A DNA stretch of 64,000 nt from Natronoarchaeum rubrum (GCF_024494695.1 NZ_JANHDP010000003.1:310001-374000); one strand, 5' to 3'; positions 1 through 9,541 are shown, numbered from the stretch's first letter. Made by a program: numbers and translations. The notes: generated from the letters alone by a model not told the origin.

Positions 1-5
1 CCGGC

Positions 6-716
6 TCAGAACACGTCGACGTTGACCCCGCCGTCGTCGTCGCCGTTGCCGCCCTGCAGCGAGCCGGCGATGGCCGAGGTAAAGGCGTCGAGCCCGCGCG
101 TCTGGTACCACACCGTTCCGGGGCCCGAAAAGTCCATCACGAGCCCCTCGCCGCTGAGCAGCGTCGACTTGAGGCCGCCGACGCGCCGGGCGTCGAAGTC
201 GACCGACTCCTCCCACGCGACGACGTGCTCGTTGTCGACGGTGTACGTCTCGCCGCTTCCCAGTTCGACGGTCTCCAGTCCGCCGAACGCCTCGATGAAG
301 ACGCTGCCGGTCCCCTTGAGTGCCAGGGGCGTGATGCTCGCGCCGGCCAGCATCGACTGCAGCCCGCCGAACTCGGAGTCGATGTCGATTTCCGGGCCGG
401 AAGCGAGAAAGGCGCCGTCGACGGCGTACAGCGTTTCGCCGTTCAGTTCGTGGTGGTGGACGTCGCCGGGCTTGGGCGGCGCGAGCGTCACCGTGCCGCG
501 CCCGCCCTCGGCGGTGAATTCGTTTGCGACCAGCGACTCGCCGCCGAGCATCGATTTCGCCGAGCTGAGCAGCCCGTCGCGACTCGACGTCGTCTCGATC
601 CCGATCGTCGACGAGTGGCTGACCATCGCGCCGGGCTCGGCGAGGATCGACTCGCCCTGTTCGAGCTCGACGTTCAGGTGGGCGTACGCGGGACGGTGAG
701 TGATCTCGATCTCCAT
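6..716 (-). CDS. AIM24 / TIGR00266-type protein
   Basis: A 236-residue protein made of beta-rich repeats, with the short phrases AEPGAMVSHSS near the N-terminus and GTGSVFIEAFGGL near residue 140 that are typical of the AIM24 (TIGR00266) fold. The biochemical role of the family in prokaryotes is not settled. There is no signal peptide or membrane segment, so it is probably cytoplasmic. The C-terminus is a short Gly/Asp-rich tail. The gene is complete, with its stop only six bases from the window edge. It stands alone: the next gene on the same strand begins about 1 kb away. The family call is confident; function is not assigned. Confidence 0.8.
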   Translation of the reverse strand: MEIEITHRPAYAHLNVELEQGESILAEPGAMVSHSSTIGIETTSSRDGLLSSAKSMLGGESLVANEFTAEGGRGTVTLAPPKPGDVHHHELNGETLYAVDGAFLASGPEIDIDSEFGGLQSMLAGASITPLALKGTGSVFIEAFGGLETVELGSGETYTVDNEHVVAWEESVDFDARRVGGLKSTLLSGEGLVMDFSGPGTVWYQTRGLDAFTSAIAGSLQGGNGDDDGGVNVDVF

Positions 717-762
717 CGTGGCGGTACGTTGTCCGCCGATGGCTTAAAAATGTACGTGCGCG

Positions 763-1731
763 CTACGCCCAGTAGGCGTCGCCGGGCTGGGTGTCGAAGA
801 CGGCGCGATCGAGCATGTCGACGGCCTTCTCCAGCCCTTCGAGCGAGGAGGTCAGCGAGTCCTCGTGTTCGATCGAGAGCGCGCCCTCGTAGCCGACCAT
901 CCGGAGCGTCGAGACGATGTCCTTCCAGTGGGACTCGCCGTGGCCGTAGCCGATCGAGCGGAACAGCCACGAGCGGTCGGCCTCCTCGGTGTAGGCGGTC
1001 GTATCGAGGACGCCCTTCTCGCGGGCCTGTTCCTCGTAGACCTTGGTGTCCTTGGCGTGGAAGTGGTGGATGGCGTCGTGCTCACCGAGCAGGCGGATCG
1101 CGTCGGTAATCTCGATTCCCTGCCAGTACAGATGCGAGGGATCGAAGTTCGCGCCGATGCGCTGGCCCGTCGCCTCGCGGAGTTCGAGCATGCCGTGTGG
1201 CTCGTAAACGAGCATGTTGGGATGCATCTCGATGGCGACGTCGACGCCGTGCTCGTCGGCGAACTCGGCGATTTCGCTCCAGTAGGGGATCGCGACCTCT
1301 TCCCACTGGTACTCGTGAGCGTCGGCGTGCTCGCTGGGCCACGGCGCCGTGATCCAGTTCGGCACGTCGTCGTCGGGCCCGCCCGCCGGCAGCCCAGAAA
1401 AGCAGGTGACCGTGTTCACGTCCAGCTGGCCGGCGAGTTCGATCGCCTCGCGGAGTTCGGTGTCGGCCGCCTCGGCCTGCTCGTCGTCGGGGTGGAGCGG
1501 GTTGTTGTGGGTCGCCAGCGCCGAGATGCGCATGTCGTGCTCGTCGAGGGCGTCCTGCAGTTCGGCCTGAGCGTCCGCGTCGTCGAGATACTCCGACCGC
1601 GGGAGGTGGTCGTCGCCGGGGTAGCCGCCGACGCCGGGCTCGACGGCGTCGACGCCCATCTCCGAGAGCACGGAGAGCGCGTCCTCGAACGAACGATCGT
1701 AAAGCGGCGGTGTGTGTACGCCGATGTCCAT
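763..1731 (-). CDS. Sugar phosphate isomerase/epimerase-like TIM-barrel protein
   Basis: A 322-residue protein of the xylose-isomerase-like TIM-barrel superfamily (AP endonuclease 2 type). Putative divalent-metal ligands occur in order: Glu in AIEMHPN, Asp/His in DPSHLYWQG, His in HFHAKD, and Glu in SIEHED near the C-terminus. The ATG at 1731 is chosen because the sequence MDIGVHTPP is the usual first beta strand; the open frame runs further upstream but there it overlaps the oxidoreductase gene. It lies 64 bp downstream of a Gfo/Idh/MocA oxidoreductase on the same strand. This pairing is common in sugar or inositol catabolism, so joint action on a polyol or sugar acid is likely. The substrate is unknown. 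Confidence 0.85.
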   Translation of the reverse strand: MDIGVHTPPLYDRSFEDALSVLSEMGVDAVEPGVGGYPGDDHLPRSEYLDDADAQAELQDALDEHDMRISALATHNNPLHPDDEQAEAADTELREAIELAGQLDVNTVTCFSGLPAGGPDDDVPNWITAPWPSEHADAHEYQWEEVAIPYWSEIAEFADEHGVDVAIEMHPNMLVYEPHGMLELREATGQRIGANFDPSHLYWQGIEITDAIRLLGEHDAIHHFHAKDTKVYEEQAREKGVLDTTAYTEEADRSWLFRSIGYGHGESHWKDIVSTLRMVGYEGALSIEHEDSLTSSLEGLEKAVDMLDRAVFDTQPGDAYWA

Positions 1732-1795
1732 ACTGCTCGCAACGACCGACTGGAGAATAAAACTTCGGAGAGAAACGACAGAGAGGAACTCGGAG

Positions 1796-2899
1796 TTAGT
1801 CGTTCGCGACGGGCGCGTCGGCGTCGGACTCGACCTCCTCGTCGAGTCTGACGGCGCGGCCGGTCTCGCCGGACCGGTAGATGGCCTCGATGACGCGCTG
1901 GACGGTGAGCGCCTCGTCGACCGTGTTGCGTTCGGGGGGCTGGCCCGACGCCACGGCCTCGAGGAATGCGACCTGCTCCTGTCGGTGGGGATCGTGCGAG
2001 CGCGTCTCGACCTCGGTCGTCGAGAGGTGGTGTGCGCCGCCCTGACCCGCCTCGTAGAGTTCGAGGTCGCCGCTGGACTTGTCGAAGCGCGCGCCGGCCT
2101 CGGTGCCCCGGACGAAGAACTCCTGAGTCGGCGGGCGGTTAGTCGCCCACGCGACCTCCAGCGAGATCGTCTGGCCGCCGGCACAGCGGATCAGCGCCGT
2201 CGCGGAGTCGTCGACGTCGAAGTGGTCGGCGCCCTGGTCGTCGCCCCACATGTCGACGTAGGCGTAGTCCTCGTTCGTGCCGAACTCCGAGCGTGCGGTG
2301 CCCGAAACCTCGACGACCTCGGGATAATCGAGGAAGTGCAGCGCGAGGTCGATCGCGTGGACGCCGATGTCGATCAGCGAGCCGCCGCCAGCGACGTTCT
2401 CGGCGGTGAACCACGAGCCCCGCCCGGGGATGCCGCGGCGCCGAACGTAGTTCGCCTCGACGTGGGTGACGTCGCCGAACTGGCCGGTCGTCTGCTGGTC
2501 CTTGATGATCTCGGCCTGGTGGTGATAGCGGCTGTGGAACCCGACCATGCAGAAGCTGTCGGCCTCGCGGGCCGCCGCGACGATCCGCTCGGCGCTCTCG
2601 ACGGTGTCGGCCAGCGGCTTCTCGAGGAGCACGTCGATGTCGGCTTCGAGCGCGTCGACGGCGTACTGCTCGTGGAACTTGTTCGGCGTCGTGACGACGA
2701 CGGCGTCGACCTGCTCGAACAGCTCCGCGTGATCCTCGAACGTCGGTACGTCGAACTTCTCCGAGAAGTCCGCCCGAGCGTCGGAGTCGATGTCCATCCC
2801 CCCGACGAGATTGGCGCCGAGCTCGGTCAGCCGGTCCGCGTGGTAGTGCCCGATGTTACCGAGTCCGACGACCCCCAGTTGCACGTCGTTTCTAGTCAT
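1796..2899 (-). CDS. Gfo/Idh/MocA family NAD(P)-dependent oxidoreductase
   Basis: A 367-residue dehydrogenase. The N-terminal Rossmann fold has the dinucleotide motif G12-x-G14-x-x-G17, followed by the family EKP motif (VLLEKPLADT) and the C-terminal catalytic pattern G-SLIDIGVHAIDLAL containing Asp and His. Members oxidise or reduce sugars, inositols and related polyols. The ATG at 2899 (MTRNDVQ) is preferred over upstream in-frame starts because it sits directly before the Rossmann strand, and a TTTAA box lies about 30 nt upstream on its strand, which suggests a leaderless or near-leaderless mRNA. It probably forms an operon with the TIM-barrel isomerase downstream. The exact substrate is unknown. 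Confidence 0.88.
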   Translation of the reverse strand: MTRNDVQLGVVGLGNIGHYHADRLTELGANLVGGMDIDSDARADFSEKFDVPTFEDHAELFEQVDAVVVTTPNKFHEQYAVDALEADIDVLLEKPLADTVESAERIVAAAREADSFCMVGFHSRYHHQAEIIKDQQTTGQFGDVTHVEANYVRRRGIPGRGSWFTAENVAGGGSLIDIGVHAIDLALHFLDYPEVVEVSGTARSEFGTNEDYAYVDMWGDDQGADHFDVDDSATALIRCAGGQTISLEVAWATNRPPTQEFFVRGTEAGARFDKSSGDLELYEAGQGGAHHLSTTEVETRSHDPHRQEQVAFLEAVASGQPPERNTVDEALTVQRVIEAIYRSGETGRAVRLDEEVESDADAPVAND

Positions 2900-3159
2900 A
2901 CCCGTACTCTGGGTATTGGGCGGTTTAACTCTTTCAGATCCGTCACACGGACACTCGCTTCTTGCTACCATTTTCGCTCTGAGAGGAACGATTCGTGGAA
3001 CTGAGCATCGACAACCTTTGAACGAATCTCAGTCGCGCGCGGCGACGCGGCGAGTAAGCTCGGCGTACTCGACGCGCCGAGACGGTCGGGTGGTGAGTAC
3101 ACCGGTCCCCTCGCCTGACCGGGATATAGTTTTAACATTCGCGGCACGAATAGGCGGGT

Positions 3160-3387
3160 ATGGAACAGTTCGACAAGTTCGTCTCCTCGACGACGCTGCG
3201 CGAGGAGAACGACTCGATCAAGCTGTATCAAAACACCGTCTCGCTCGCCTGCCCCGCCTGCGAGGAGCCGTTCGACGACATGGTCGTCTGCAAGAACGAG
3301 TACACGAGTCTGAACCAGACGATGCCGCTGGACCTCTGTACGACGGTCCACGACGGGACGCCGGTTCTGTTCACGCACAAACCCTGA
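3160..3387 (+). CDS. Small conserved haloarchaeal protein with CPAC motif
   Basis: A 75-residue acidic protein. It carries a CPAC pair near residue 31, plus single cysteines in VVCKN and LDLCTT, so a zinc or disulfide site is possible. I recognise the layout as a conserved haloarchaeal family (I believe DUF7385, sometimes called flagella cluster protein), but no function is established here and no flagellar genes are near. A TATA-like GTTTTAAC at about 3129-3136 lies about 27 nt before the ATG, consistent with a leaderless transcript. The upstream gap 2900-3159 shows no other convincing gene. The downstream NCS2 permease gene converges on it with a gap of about 20 nt. Confidence 0.7.
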   Translation: MEQFDKFVSSTTLREENDSIKLYQNTVSLACPACEEPFDDMVVCKNEYTSLNQTMPLDLCTTVHDGTPVLFTHKP

Positions 3388-3408
3388 GATCCGTTTTCGC
3401 GGAGTCGC

Positions 3409-4986
3409 TCAGTCGTCCGCGCCGGCCCAGCGATCCCAGAACGACTCGAACTCGTCGTCGTCCTCGGTGAGTCGCTCCCACGCCGCGAGGCCGCGCTCTT
3501 CGCGACTGCCGGGGATCGTGTTGTCCAGCACGAGCGCCGACAGGCCGCCGACGGCCATCCCGGTCGAGCCGATCACGTAGATCGTGTCTGCGATCAGCCG
3601 CTCGCCGAGCAGCGGGCCGACGACGGCGACGCCAGAGAGGCCCGCCCGGAACCCGGCGATACTTTGGAAGTTCCCCATGTACGCCGGAATCGCCAGTCCG
3701 ACGAACAGCGCGAAGCCGACGATGAACGTGTTGCGCGAGGAGTCGAGATCGACGTGCTTGAGATTCGAGACCCCGACCGCGACGATCTGTGCGAACATCG
3801 CGACGAACAGGCCGCCGACGATCGGGTCCGGGATCGTCGCGATGGCCTGCCCGAAGTAGCCCACGAAGCCGACGACGATCATCACCGCGGCGCCGATCTG
3901 GACGACGTAGCGGGAAGCGACGCCGGTCAGCCCGATGGCGCCGATGTTCTCGGAGTACGACGTCGAGCCGCCGGTACCCATGATGCCCGAGAATAGGTTC
4001 ATCAGCCCCTCCATGCCGATGCCCTGGTTGATCCGCTTCTCGCTGGGCGCGCCCGAGCCGGTGATGTTCGCGACGGCGTAGTAGTCGCCGATGCTCTCGA
4101 CGACCGACGCCAGCACGCCGGCGATCATCCCGGCGATAAAGGCGCCGGTGAACTGCGGCGTTCCCCACTGGAACGGGTAGATCGGCAGGACGAGCGATGT
4201 GTCGGTGATGTCGCTCAACGCGATGTAGCCGGGCTGTCCGCTCTCGATGATGCCCCCGACCGACAGTCCGGCGGCGAGAAGCCAGGCGATCGCGAGACCG
4301 AGGACGACGGGATAGAGACGGAACGCCCGGTGACGAACGTCGAGATACTGCGAGAACAGCACGATCAACCCGAGCGTCAACCCGAGCAGCCACCAGTTCT
4401 GCTGGGCCGCCGTGATCTGGGGCGCCCCGAACAGCGACAGCCCGATCAGCGCGATCGTCGGCGCGATCACGACCGGCGAAAGGTACCGTCGCAGTTTGCC
4501 GATCAACCCGAAGTACCCGATCGCCACCTCGACGAGCGAGGCGACGATGATCGCACCCTGCAACTGCAACAGCGCCGCCTCCCAGTCGCCGGCGCCGACG
4601 CCGGTCGTCGTGACGACCGTCACGACCGCCAGCGCGGGCGTCAGCATCGAGAACGGCGCGCCCTGTACGATCGGGTACCGGTTCCCGAACGTGGTCTGGG
4701 CGAGCGTGGCGATCCCCGAGACGACGAAGAACGTGCCGATGAACCGTGCGGTCACGCCGGGGGGCATCCCCATCGCGTCCGCGAGGATCAGCGGGACGGC
4801 GATGTTCGCGCCGACCATCGTCAGGTAGTGCTGGACGCCCAGCACGGCCGATTCGCCCACTGGGGGTTTGTCGTCGATGCCGTACTCGAGATCGTCGGAT
4901 GCCGATCCGTCGGACATCGGTTGCTCCCGTTCGATGCCGCCGTCGGGCGTCGCGCCCGCGGACGGCGCCTCCTCGGTACCCGTCAT
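3409..4986 (-). CDS. NCS2 (NAT) family xanthine/uracil permease
   Basis: A multi-pass membrane transporter of about 525 residues, from the ATG at 4986, for nucleobases (uracil, xanthine or related purines), probably proton symport. Family marks include QGAPFSMLTPALAV in an early helix, SVVESIGDYYA, and the NAT signature ENIGAIGLTG followed by VASR. The acidic N-terminus of about 65 residues before the first helix is typical of haloarchaea. The frame extends to 5118, but the segment before MTGTEE is not family-like; MSDGSAS at 4917 is a second possible start. It is divergent from the alcohol dehydrogenase gene across about 150 bp. Substrate specificity cannot be read from the sequence. Confidence 0.88.
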   Translation of the reverse strand: MTGTEEAPSAGATPDGGIEREQPMSDGSASDDLEYGIDDKPPVGESAVLGVQHYLTMVGANIAVPLILADAMGMPPGVTARFIGTFFVVSGIATLAQTTFGNRYPIVQGAPFSMLTPALAVVTVVTTTGVGAGDWEAALLQLQGAIIVASLVEVAIGYFGLIGKLRRYLSPVVIAPTIALIGLSLFGAPQITAAQQNWWLLGLTLGLIVLFSQYLDVRHRAFRLYPVVLGLAIAWLLAAGLSVGGIIESGQPGYIALSDITDTSLVLPIYPFQWGTPQFTGAFIAGMIAGVLASVVESIGDYYAVANITGSGAPSEKRINQGIGMEGLMNLFSGIMGTGGSTSYSENIGAIGLTGVASRYVVQIGAAVMIVVGFVGYFGQAIATIPDPIVGGLFVAMFAQIVAVGVSNLKHVDLDSSRNTFIVGFALFVGLAIPAYMGNFQSIAGFRAGLSGVAVVGPLLGERLIADTIYVIGSTGMAVGGLSALVLDNTIPGSREERGLAAWERLTEDDDEFESFWDRWAGADD

Positions 4987-5133
4987 ATGTTCGTATCGTC
5001 GGACCAAGGCCCCGGGGAGAAGATAGTGCTGTTGATCCGATCCGGAGATTCGCCAACTGGGATTCGAAATAATCGGCGAACCGTTCACAGCTACTAGATT
5101 TTTGCCCGCGGCTGACAAAGTCTAACACGGACT

Positions 5134-6171
5134 ATGGAAGCCGCGAGACTTCACGAGTACACCGAGGAGATGGGGAGCGCGCTGGCGATCGACGAGGTCG
5201 ACCGGCCGGAGCCGACGCGGTCGGACCACGTCGTCGTCGAGGTCGAGGGCGCGGGCTGGTGCCAGACTGACAACCACATCATCGAGGGGATGTGGACGCC
5301 GTACGTCGATCAGGAGCTGCCGATGACGCTGGGCCACGAGAACGCCGGGACGGTCGTCGAGACGGGCGAGGAGGTCACCACCGTCGCGGAGGGCGATCAG
5401 GTGATCTGTCACCCGGTGATGACCTGCGGGAAGTGTCGCGCCTGTCGGGTCGGCGAGGACATGTACTGCGAGAACCTGTCGTTTCCGGGGCTGGACACCG
5501 ACGGCGGGTTCGCCGAGTACCTGTTGACCTCCGAGCGCTCGGTGATTCCCCTCGACACCGTGGACCCCGTCGAGATCGCGCCACACGCCGACGCCGGCAT
5601 CACGGCGTACCACGCCGCCAAGAAGGCCGTCGACGAACTCTATCCGGGCAGCTACGCCGTCGCCATCGGGATCGGCGGGCTGGGACACATCGGCGTCCAG
5701 GCGCTCGACGCGATGAGCGCCGCCGAAATCGTCGCGGTCGACCTGAAGGACGAGGCGCTCGATCTCGCCGAGGACTGCGGCGCGGACTACACGATCAATT
5801 CGGGCGACGAGGACGTCGCCGAAGCCGTCGAATCGATCACCGAGGGCGACGGGGCGACGCAGATACTCGACTTCGTGGGCGCCGACAGCACGACCGCGCT
5901 GGGGCCCGAGATCGTCGCGCCGGGGGGCGACCACCACATCGTCGGCTACGGCGGGGACGTCCACCAACCCGCGCAGGATCTGGTCGACGCCGAGATGTCC
6001 TACCGCGGGACGCTCGTGGGCAAGTACTCCGAGCTGGAGGAGCTCGTCGCGCTCGTCGAGCAGGGGATCATGGACCTGCACACGACCGAGTACGACCTCG
6101 GCGAGATCAACGAAGTCGCCGAGAGGCTGGAGCACCGGGAGATCGAGGGGCGGGCCGTTATCAAGCCCTGA
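5134..6171 (+). CDS. Zinc-dependent alcohol dehydrogenase (MDR family)
   Basis: A 345-residue medium-chain dehydrogenase. Catalytic zinc ligands are Cys43 (GWCQTD) and His68-Glu69 (GHEN). A structural zinc site is formed by Cys98, Cys101, Cys104 and Cys112 (CGKCRACRVGEDMYC). The Rossmann motif GIGGLGHIGVQ binds NAD(P). It likely oxidises or reduces a primary or secondary alcohol/aldehyde; the substrate is unknown. The ATG at 5134 begins directly at the conserved MEAARLHEY start. It is monocistronic, divergent from the NCS2 permease, and followed by a 257-bp gap before the next gene in which I see only promoter-like sequence. Confidence 0.9.
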   Translation: MEAARLHEYTEEMGSALAIDEVDRPEPTRSDHVVVEVEGAGWCQTDNHIIEGMWTPYVDQELPMTLGHENAGTVVETGEEVTTVAEGDQVICHPVMTCGKCRACRVGEDMYCENLSFPGLDTDGGFAEYLLTSERSVIPLDTVDPVEIAPHADAGITAYHAAKKAVDELYPGSYAVAIGIGGLGHIGVQALDAMSAAEIVAVDLKDEALDLAEDCGADYTINSGDEDVAEAVESITEGDGATQILDFVGADSTTALGPEIVAPGGDHHIVGYGGDVHQPAQDLVDAEMSYRGTLVGKYSELEELVALVEQGIMDLHTTEYDLGEINEVAERLEHREIEGRAVIKP

Positions 6172-6428
6172 CCGATCGGGGTGAGCAGTCGGAGACGACC
6201 GCGTGATCGGGGGTTGACCGCTGTGCGTTCGACTCCCGGGACGAACGACGTCACTCGCGTCCGGAGAACCATCGATTCAGGCACGACGCCGTAACCGATT
6301 GTCAAGCGGTATCGGATGTCAATAAATTAGATTCATACTGGTGCGAACCGAAATCATAACCGGGTTTCGGGCCTGCTCTCGGCGCCGGGGGACGCCGTGA
6401 GCAGATGAGGAACCCGGGGAGAACGACA

Positions 6429-6833
6429 ATGGCATCAGCAGACACGCACGCGGAGATCGAGGAGCATTTCGGCCAGGTACCGAGTTGGATGGGAGTGATC
6501 TCGGATCCAGCGGCCGACCACAGCTGGGGGATCATGCGGGATCTTCTGCTCGGGGAGACCGAACTGTCCGACCGGGAGAAAGCGCTCGTCGGCCTCGGAG
6601 CGGCCGCGGCGATCGAGTGCCCGTACTGCGTCTACTTCCACCGGGAGGAGGCGAAGCTCGCGGACGTCACCGACTCCGAGCTGACGGAGGCGGTCAACGT
6701 CGCGGGCACCACGAAGTACTTCTCGACGATGCTGCACGGGGCACGGTTCGACGAGGAGCGGTTCGTCGAGGAGACGGACGACATCATGGAGCACATCGAG
6801 GAGCAACAAACCGCGGCGGCGGGCGACGACTGA
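6429..6833 (+). CDS. Carboxymuconolactone decarboxylase / AhpD-like protein
   Basis: A 134-residue all-helical protein of the CMD/AhpD family. The redox motif C64-x-x-C67-x-x-x-H71 (CPYCVYFH) is intact, so a thiol peroxidase-linked or disulfide reductase role is more likely than true decarboxylation. The ATG at 6429 (MASADTHAEIE) is preferred to one at 6405 because upstream residues are not family-like. It is followed directly by a GC hairpin and T-run. No peroxiredoxin gene is adjacent; the nearest redoxin is 35 kb away. The physiological partner is unknown. Confidence 0.85.
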   Translation: MASADTHAEIEEHFGQVPSWMGVISDPAADHSWGIMRDLLLGETELSDREKALVGLGAAAAIECPYCVYFHREEAKLADVTDSELTEAVNVAGTTKYFSTMLHGARFDEERFVEETDDIMEHIEEQQTAAAGDD

Positions 6834-6834
6834 C

Positions 6835-6857
6835 CGGGCGGCCCGTCCGCACTTTTT
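6835..6857 (+). terminator. GC hairpin plus T5 run
   Basis: CGGGC-G-GCCCG (6835-6845) is followed by TTTTT at 6853-6857, starting two bases after the stop of the AhpD-like gene. This fits an archaeal T-run terminator, here with a small stem. Confidence 0.5.
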
Positions 6858-6904
6858 GAACTCGTTGCCCAGAGTATTTCACCCGGCGCGAACTCGATAC
6901 GCCT

Positions 6905-7576
6905 ATGACGGACGTCCTGCCCGACGAGAGCGCCCGGTTCGTGCGCGCAGTGGGACCGCAGCCCGACGAGATTCTCGAAGAGATGGACGAGTACGCCGAG
7001 GAAAACGGCTTCCCGCACGTCGGTCCGGAGGTCGGGGGCTGGCTCGCGCTGCTGGCCCGGACGGTCGACGCCCGGCGCGTGTTCGAGTTCGGCTCGGGCT
7101 ACGGCTACTCGGCGTACTGGTTCGCGCGCGAACTCCCGGCCGACGGCGAGGTCGTGCTGACCGAGCACGACCCGGACGAACTCGAGATGGCCCGCGAGTA
7201 CATGGACCGCGGCGGGGTCTCGGACCTCGCGACCTACGAGGAAGGCGACGCGCTGGCGGCGATCGAGCGCCACGAGGGCCCGTTCGACGTCGTGCTCGTC
7301 GACCTCCGGAAGGACCAGTATCCCGACGCGTTCGACGCCGTCCGCGAGAAGGTCGCGCCCGGCGGCGTGATCGTCGCCGACAACGCGATGACGGCCGGAC
7401 CGATCCAGTTCGAGAAGCTCCTGGAGTTCCAGGAGGGCGGCGACCCCGACGACGTCAACGAGCACACACGCGGCATCGCGACGTACCTCGACGCCGTGCG
7501 CGCCGCGCCGGAGTTCGAGACCGCCGTGATGCCGATCGGCGAGGGCATCGCGGTGAGCCACAAGGAGCGGCGGTGA
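6905..7576 (+). CDS. O-methyltransferase (SAM-dependent, class I)
   Basis: A 223-residue protein resembling the COMT-like O-methyltransferase family 3. The SAM-binding motif I is FEFGSGYGYSAYWFA (about residues 60-74), an acidic residue ends strand 2 in LTEHDPDE, and VVLVDLRKDQYPD carries the metal-type Asp, with IVADNAM later. It is probably cytoplasmic and acts on a small catechol-like or other hydroxyl substrate; the real substrate is not known. The ATG at 6905 is the only sensible start. It is monocistronic between the AhpD-like gene and the ABC exporter. Confidence 0.85.
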   Translation: MTDVLPDESARFVRAVGPQPDEILEEMDEYAEENGFPHVGPEVGGWLALLARTVDARRVFEFGSGYGYSAYWFARELPADGEVVLTEHDPDELEMAREYMDRGGVSDLATYEEGDALAAIERHEGPFDVVLVDLRKDQYPDAFDAVREKVAPGGVIVADNAMTAGPIQFEKLLEFQEGGDPDDVNEHTRGIATYLDAVRAAPEFETAVMPIGEGIAVSHKERR

Positions 7577-7727
7577 GACGCCGCGGTCGCCGCGGCGCCA
7601 TGCGGTGGTGATCTCGGCGTCGAGCCCCAGTACGTTCGGCGCCGAACGGCGGTAAATTCGGCAGTTCCGCGCGTGCAACCGACCGATTGCGTGCGGCTTA
7701 ACCGAGTGCGAACCCAGTTTCCGGTAG

Positions 7728-8750
7728 ATGCCGCCAGCTATCGAGACGGACGGGCTCGTCAAGGAGTACGGCGAGCTCAGGGCGCTAGACGAGCTGTCGC
7801 TCCGCGTCGAGGAGGGCGAGTTCTTCGGCCTGCTCGGCCCGAACGGCGCGGGCAAGACGACGTTCATCAACATCCTCGTCGGCCTGGCGCGCAAGTCCGG
7901 CGGCGAGGCCCGCGTGTTCGGTCACGACGTCGTCGACGACTACCAGGAAGCGCGGGACGCCATCGGACTGGCGCCCCAGGAATTTAACGTCGACCGGTTC
8001 TTCCCGATTATCGAGGTTCTCGAGCACAAGGCTGGCTACCACGGAATTCCGCCCGAAGAAGCCACCAGACGCGCCGAGGAGTCGCTGAAGCGGGTCGGAA
8101 TTCATCACAAACGCGACGAGCGGTTCGACTGGCTTTCCGGCGGGATGAAACGACGGTTCCTGCTGGCCCGCGCGCTGGTGACCGACCCCGACCTGCTGAT
8201 CCTCGACGAACCGACCGCCGGCGTCGACGTGCAGCTTCGCCACGACATTTGGGACGTGATCCAAACTTTGAATCAGGAGGGGACGACGATCCTGCTCACG
8301 ACCCACTACATCGAGGAGGCCGAGCGCCTCTGCGACCGCGTCGCGATCCTCAACGAGGGAACGAAACTGGACGTCTCGACGCCCGAGGAGCTGATGGGAC
8401 GGGGAACCGACACGATCTACGTCCGCGTGCGCGAGGACGAGCAGGCGCAAACGGCCGAGCCGGAGCGTGTCGCCGCCGCGGCGACAGGTGCCGGAAGCGA
8501 GTCAGTCGCCGACGACGCGTCGGCGTCCGTACCGGCCGGCGACCGGCTGACGGCGATCGACGGCGTCAAGTCGGCGACCGTCGAAGACGGGCGGCTCGCC
8601 GTCCGAGCGAGGAACGGCGGGAGCACCGCGCCCGAGGTGCTCAACGCGCTCGAAGCCGAGGGCTACGAGATCGCCGACCTGGAGATTTCGCGCACGAGCC
8701 TTGAGGAGATTTTCGTGGAGATGACCAACAGAGAACGGAGTGATCGCTGA
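7728..8750 (+). CDS. ABC-2 type transporter ATP-binding protein
   Basis: A 340-residue ATPase of a DrrA/CcmA-like exporter. Walker A is GPNGAGKTT (about residues 37-45), the signature is LSGGMKRR, Walker B is LLILDEPTAGVD, and the switch His occurs in LTTHYIEEAERLC. After the nucleotide-binding domain comes a C-terminal regulatory part interrupted by an Ala/Ser/Asp-rich linker (about residues 240-275), ending with a DrrA-type tail (LEISRTSLEEIFVEM). Its stop overlaps the start of the permease gene (TGATG), so the two are translationally coupled and form one exporter. The cargo is unknown. Confidence 0.93.
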   Translation: MPPAIETDGLVKEYGELRALDELSLRVEEGEFFGLLGPNGAGKTTFINILVGLARKSGGEARVFGHDVVDDYQEARDAIGLAPQEFNVDRFFPIIEVLEHKAGYHGIPPEEATRRAEESLKRVGIHHKRDERFDWLSGGMKRRFLLARALVTDPDLLILDEPTAGVDVQLRHDIWDVIQTLNQEGTTILLTTHYIEEAERLCDRVAILNEGTKLDVSTPEELMGRGTDTIYVRVREDEQAQTAEPERVAAAATGAGSESVADDASASVPAGDRLTAIDGVKSATVEDGRLAVRARNGGSTAPEVLNALEAEGYEIADLEISRTSLEEIFVEMTNRERSDR

Positions 8751-9541
8751 TGAGCTTTGGACTGCCAGTTGGCGCGCGAGCGTTACTGAAGCGGGAGATC
8801 CAGCGGTACCTGCGTCGGTACACCAACACGTTCGCGCCGCCGCTGATCACGAACGTGCTGTACTTCTCGGTGTTCGGCGTGATTCTCGGCGGGCGGATCG
8901 ACCAGATCCAGGGCTTCGACTACATCGTCTTCCTCCTGCCGGGGCTGGTCGTGCTGGGGATGATCTCGAACGCCTTCGAGAACGCCTCGTTCTCGATCTT
9001 CCACGGCAGGTGGAACGAGTACATCCACGAGACGCTGACATCCCCGTTATCCTACAGCCAGATGGTCGCGGCGTACGTCGTCGCCAGCGCGCTGCGGGGC
9101 GTCCTCGTCGGCGTGCTGATCGCCGCGATCGGCGTCGCGTTCACGCTGGTCAACGGGCAGATAGCGACCGTCACGATCGCCCAACCGCTGTACCTCGCGG
9201 CGTTCGGGCTGATCGTCCCGACGCTGTTCTCCGGCTTCGGCGTGATCGGCGGCTTGCTAGCGGAGGACTTCGATCACCTGACGGTGATGAACCAGTTCAT
9301 CCTGCGCCCGCTGGTCTTTTTCGGCGCGGTGTTCTACTCGCTGGAGACGCTGCCCGGCGTCTGGCGCGACCTCTCGCTGCTCAACCCGATGGTGTACATG
9401 GTCGACGGCGTGCGCTACGGCTTCCTGGGCTACTCCGACGTCGACCCGTGCGTCTCGCTGGTCGTGCTGTCGGCGCTGACGATCGCCGTGCTGTTCGTCG
9501 ACGTGCAGCTGTTCAAGCGCGGCTACGGGCTGACCGACTGA
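8750..9541 (+). CDS. ABC-2 type transporter permease
   Basis: A 263-residue membrane protein with about six hydrophobic segments and the ABC-2 permease pattern, including FENASFSIFHGRWNEYI between helices 2 and 3 and LNPMVYMVDGVRYGF near the C-terminus. It overlaps the ATPase gene by one base (ATG at 8750) and is the membrane half of that exporter. The organisation ATPase-permease with no binding protein fits an exporter of lipid, drug or polysaccharide. The substrate cannot be assigned. Confidence 0.92.
   Translation: MSFGLPVGARALLKREIQRYLRRYTNTFAPPLITNVLYFSVFGVILGGRIDQIQGFDYIVFLLPGLVVLGMISNAFENASFSIFHGRWNEYIHETLTSPLSYSQMVAAYVVASALRGVLVGVLIAAIGVAFTLVNGQIATVTIAQPLYLAAFGLIVPTLFSGFGVIGGLLAEDFDHLTVMNQFILRPLVFFGAVFYSLETLPGVWRDLSLLNPMVYMVDGVRYGFLGYSDVDPCVSLVVLSALTIAVLFVDVQLFKRGYGLTD

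Noticed and set aside
6219..6245. GTTCGACTC with flanking bases, like a tRNA T-loop
   Set aside because: The bases on each side do not form a T stem, and no acceptor or anticodon arms fit around it.
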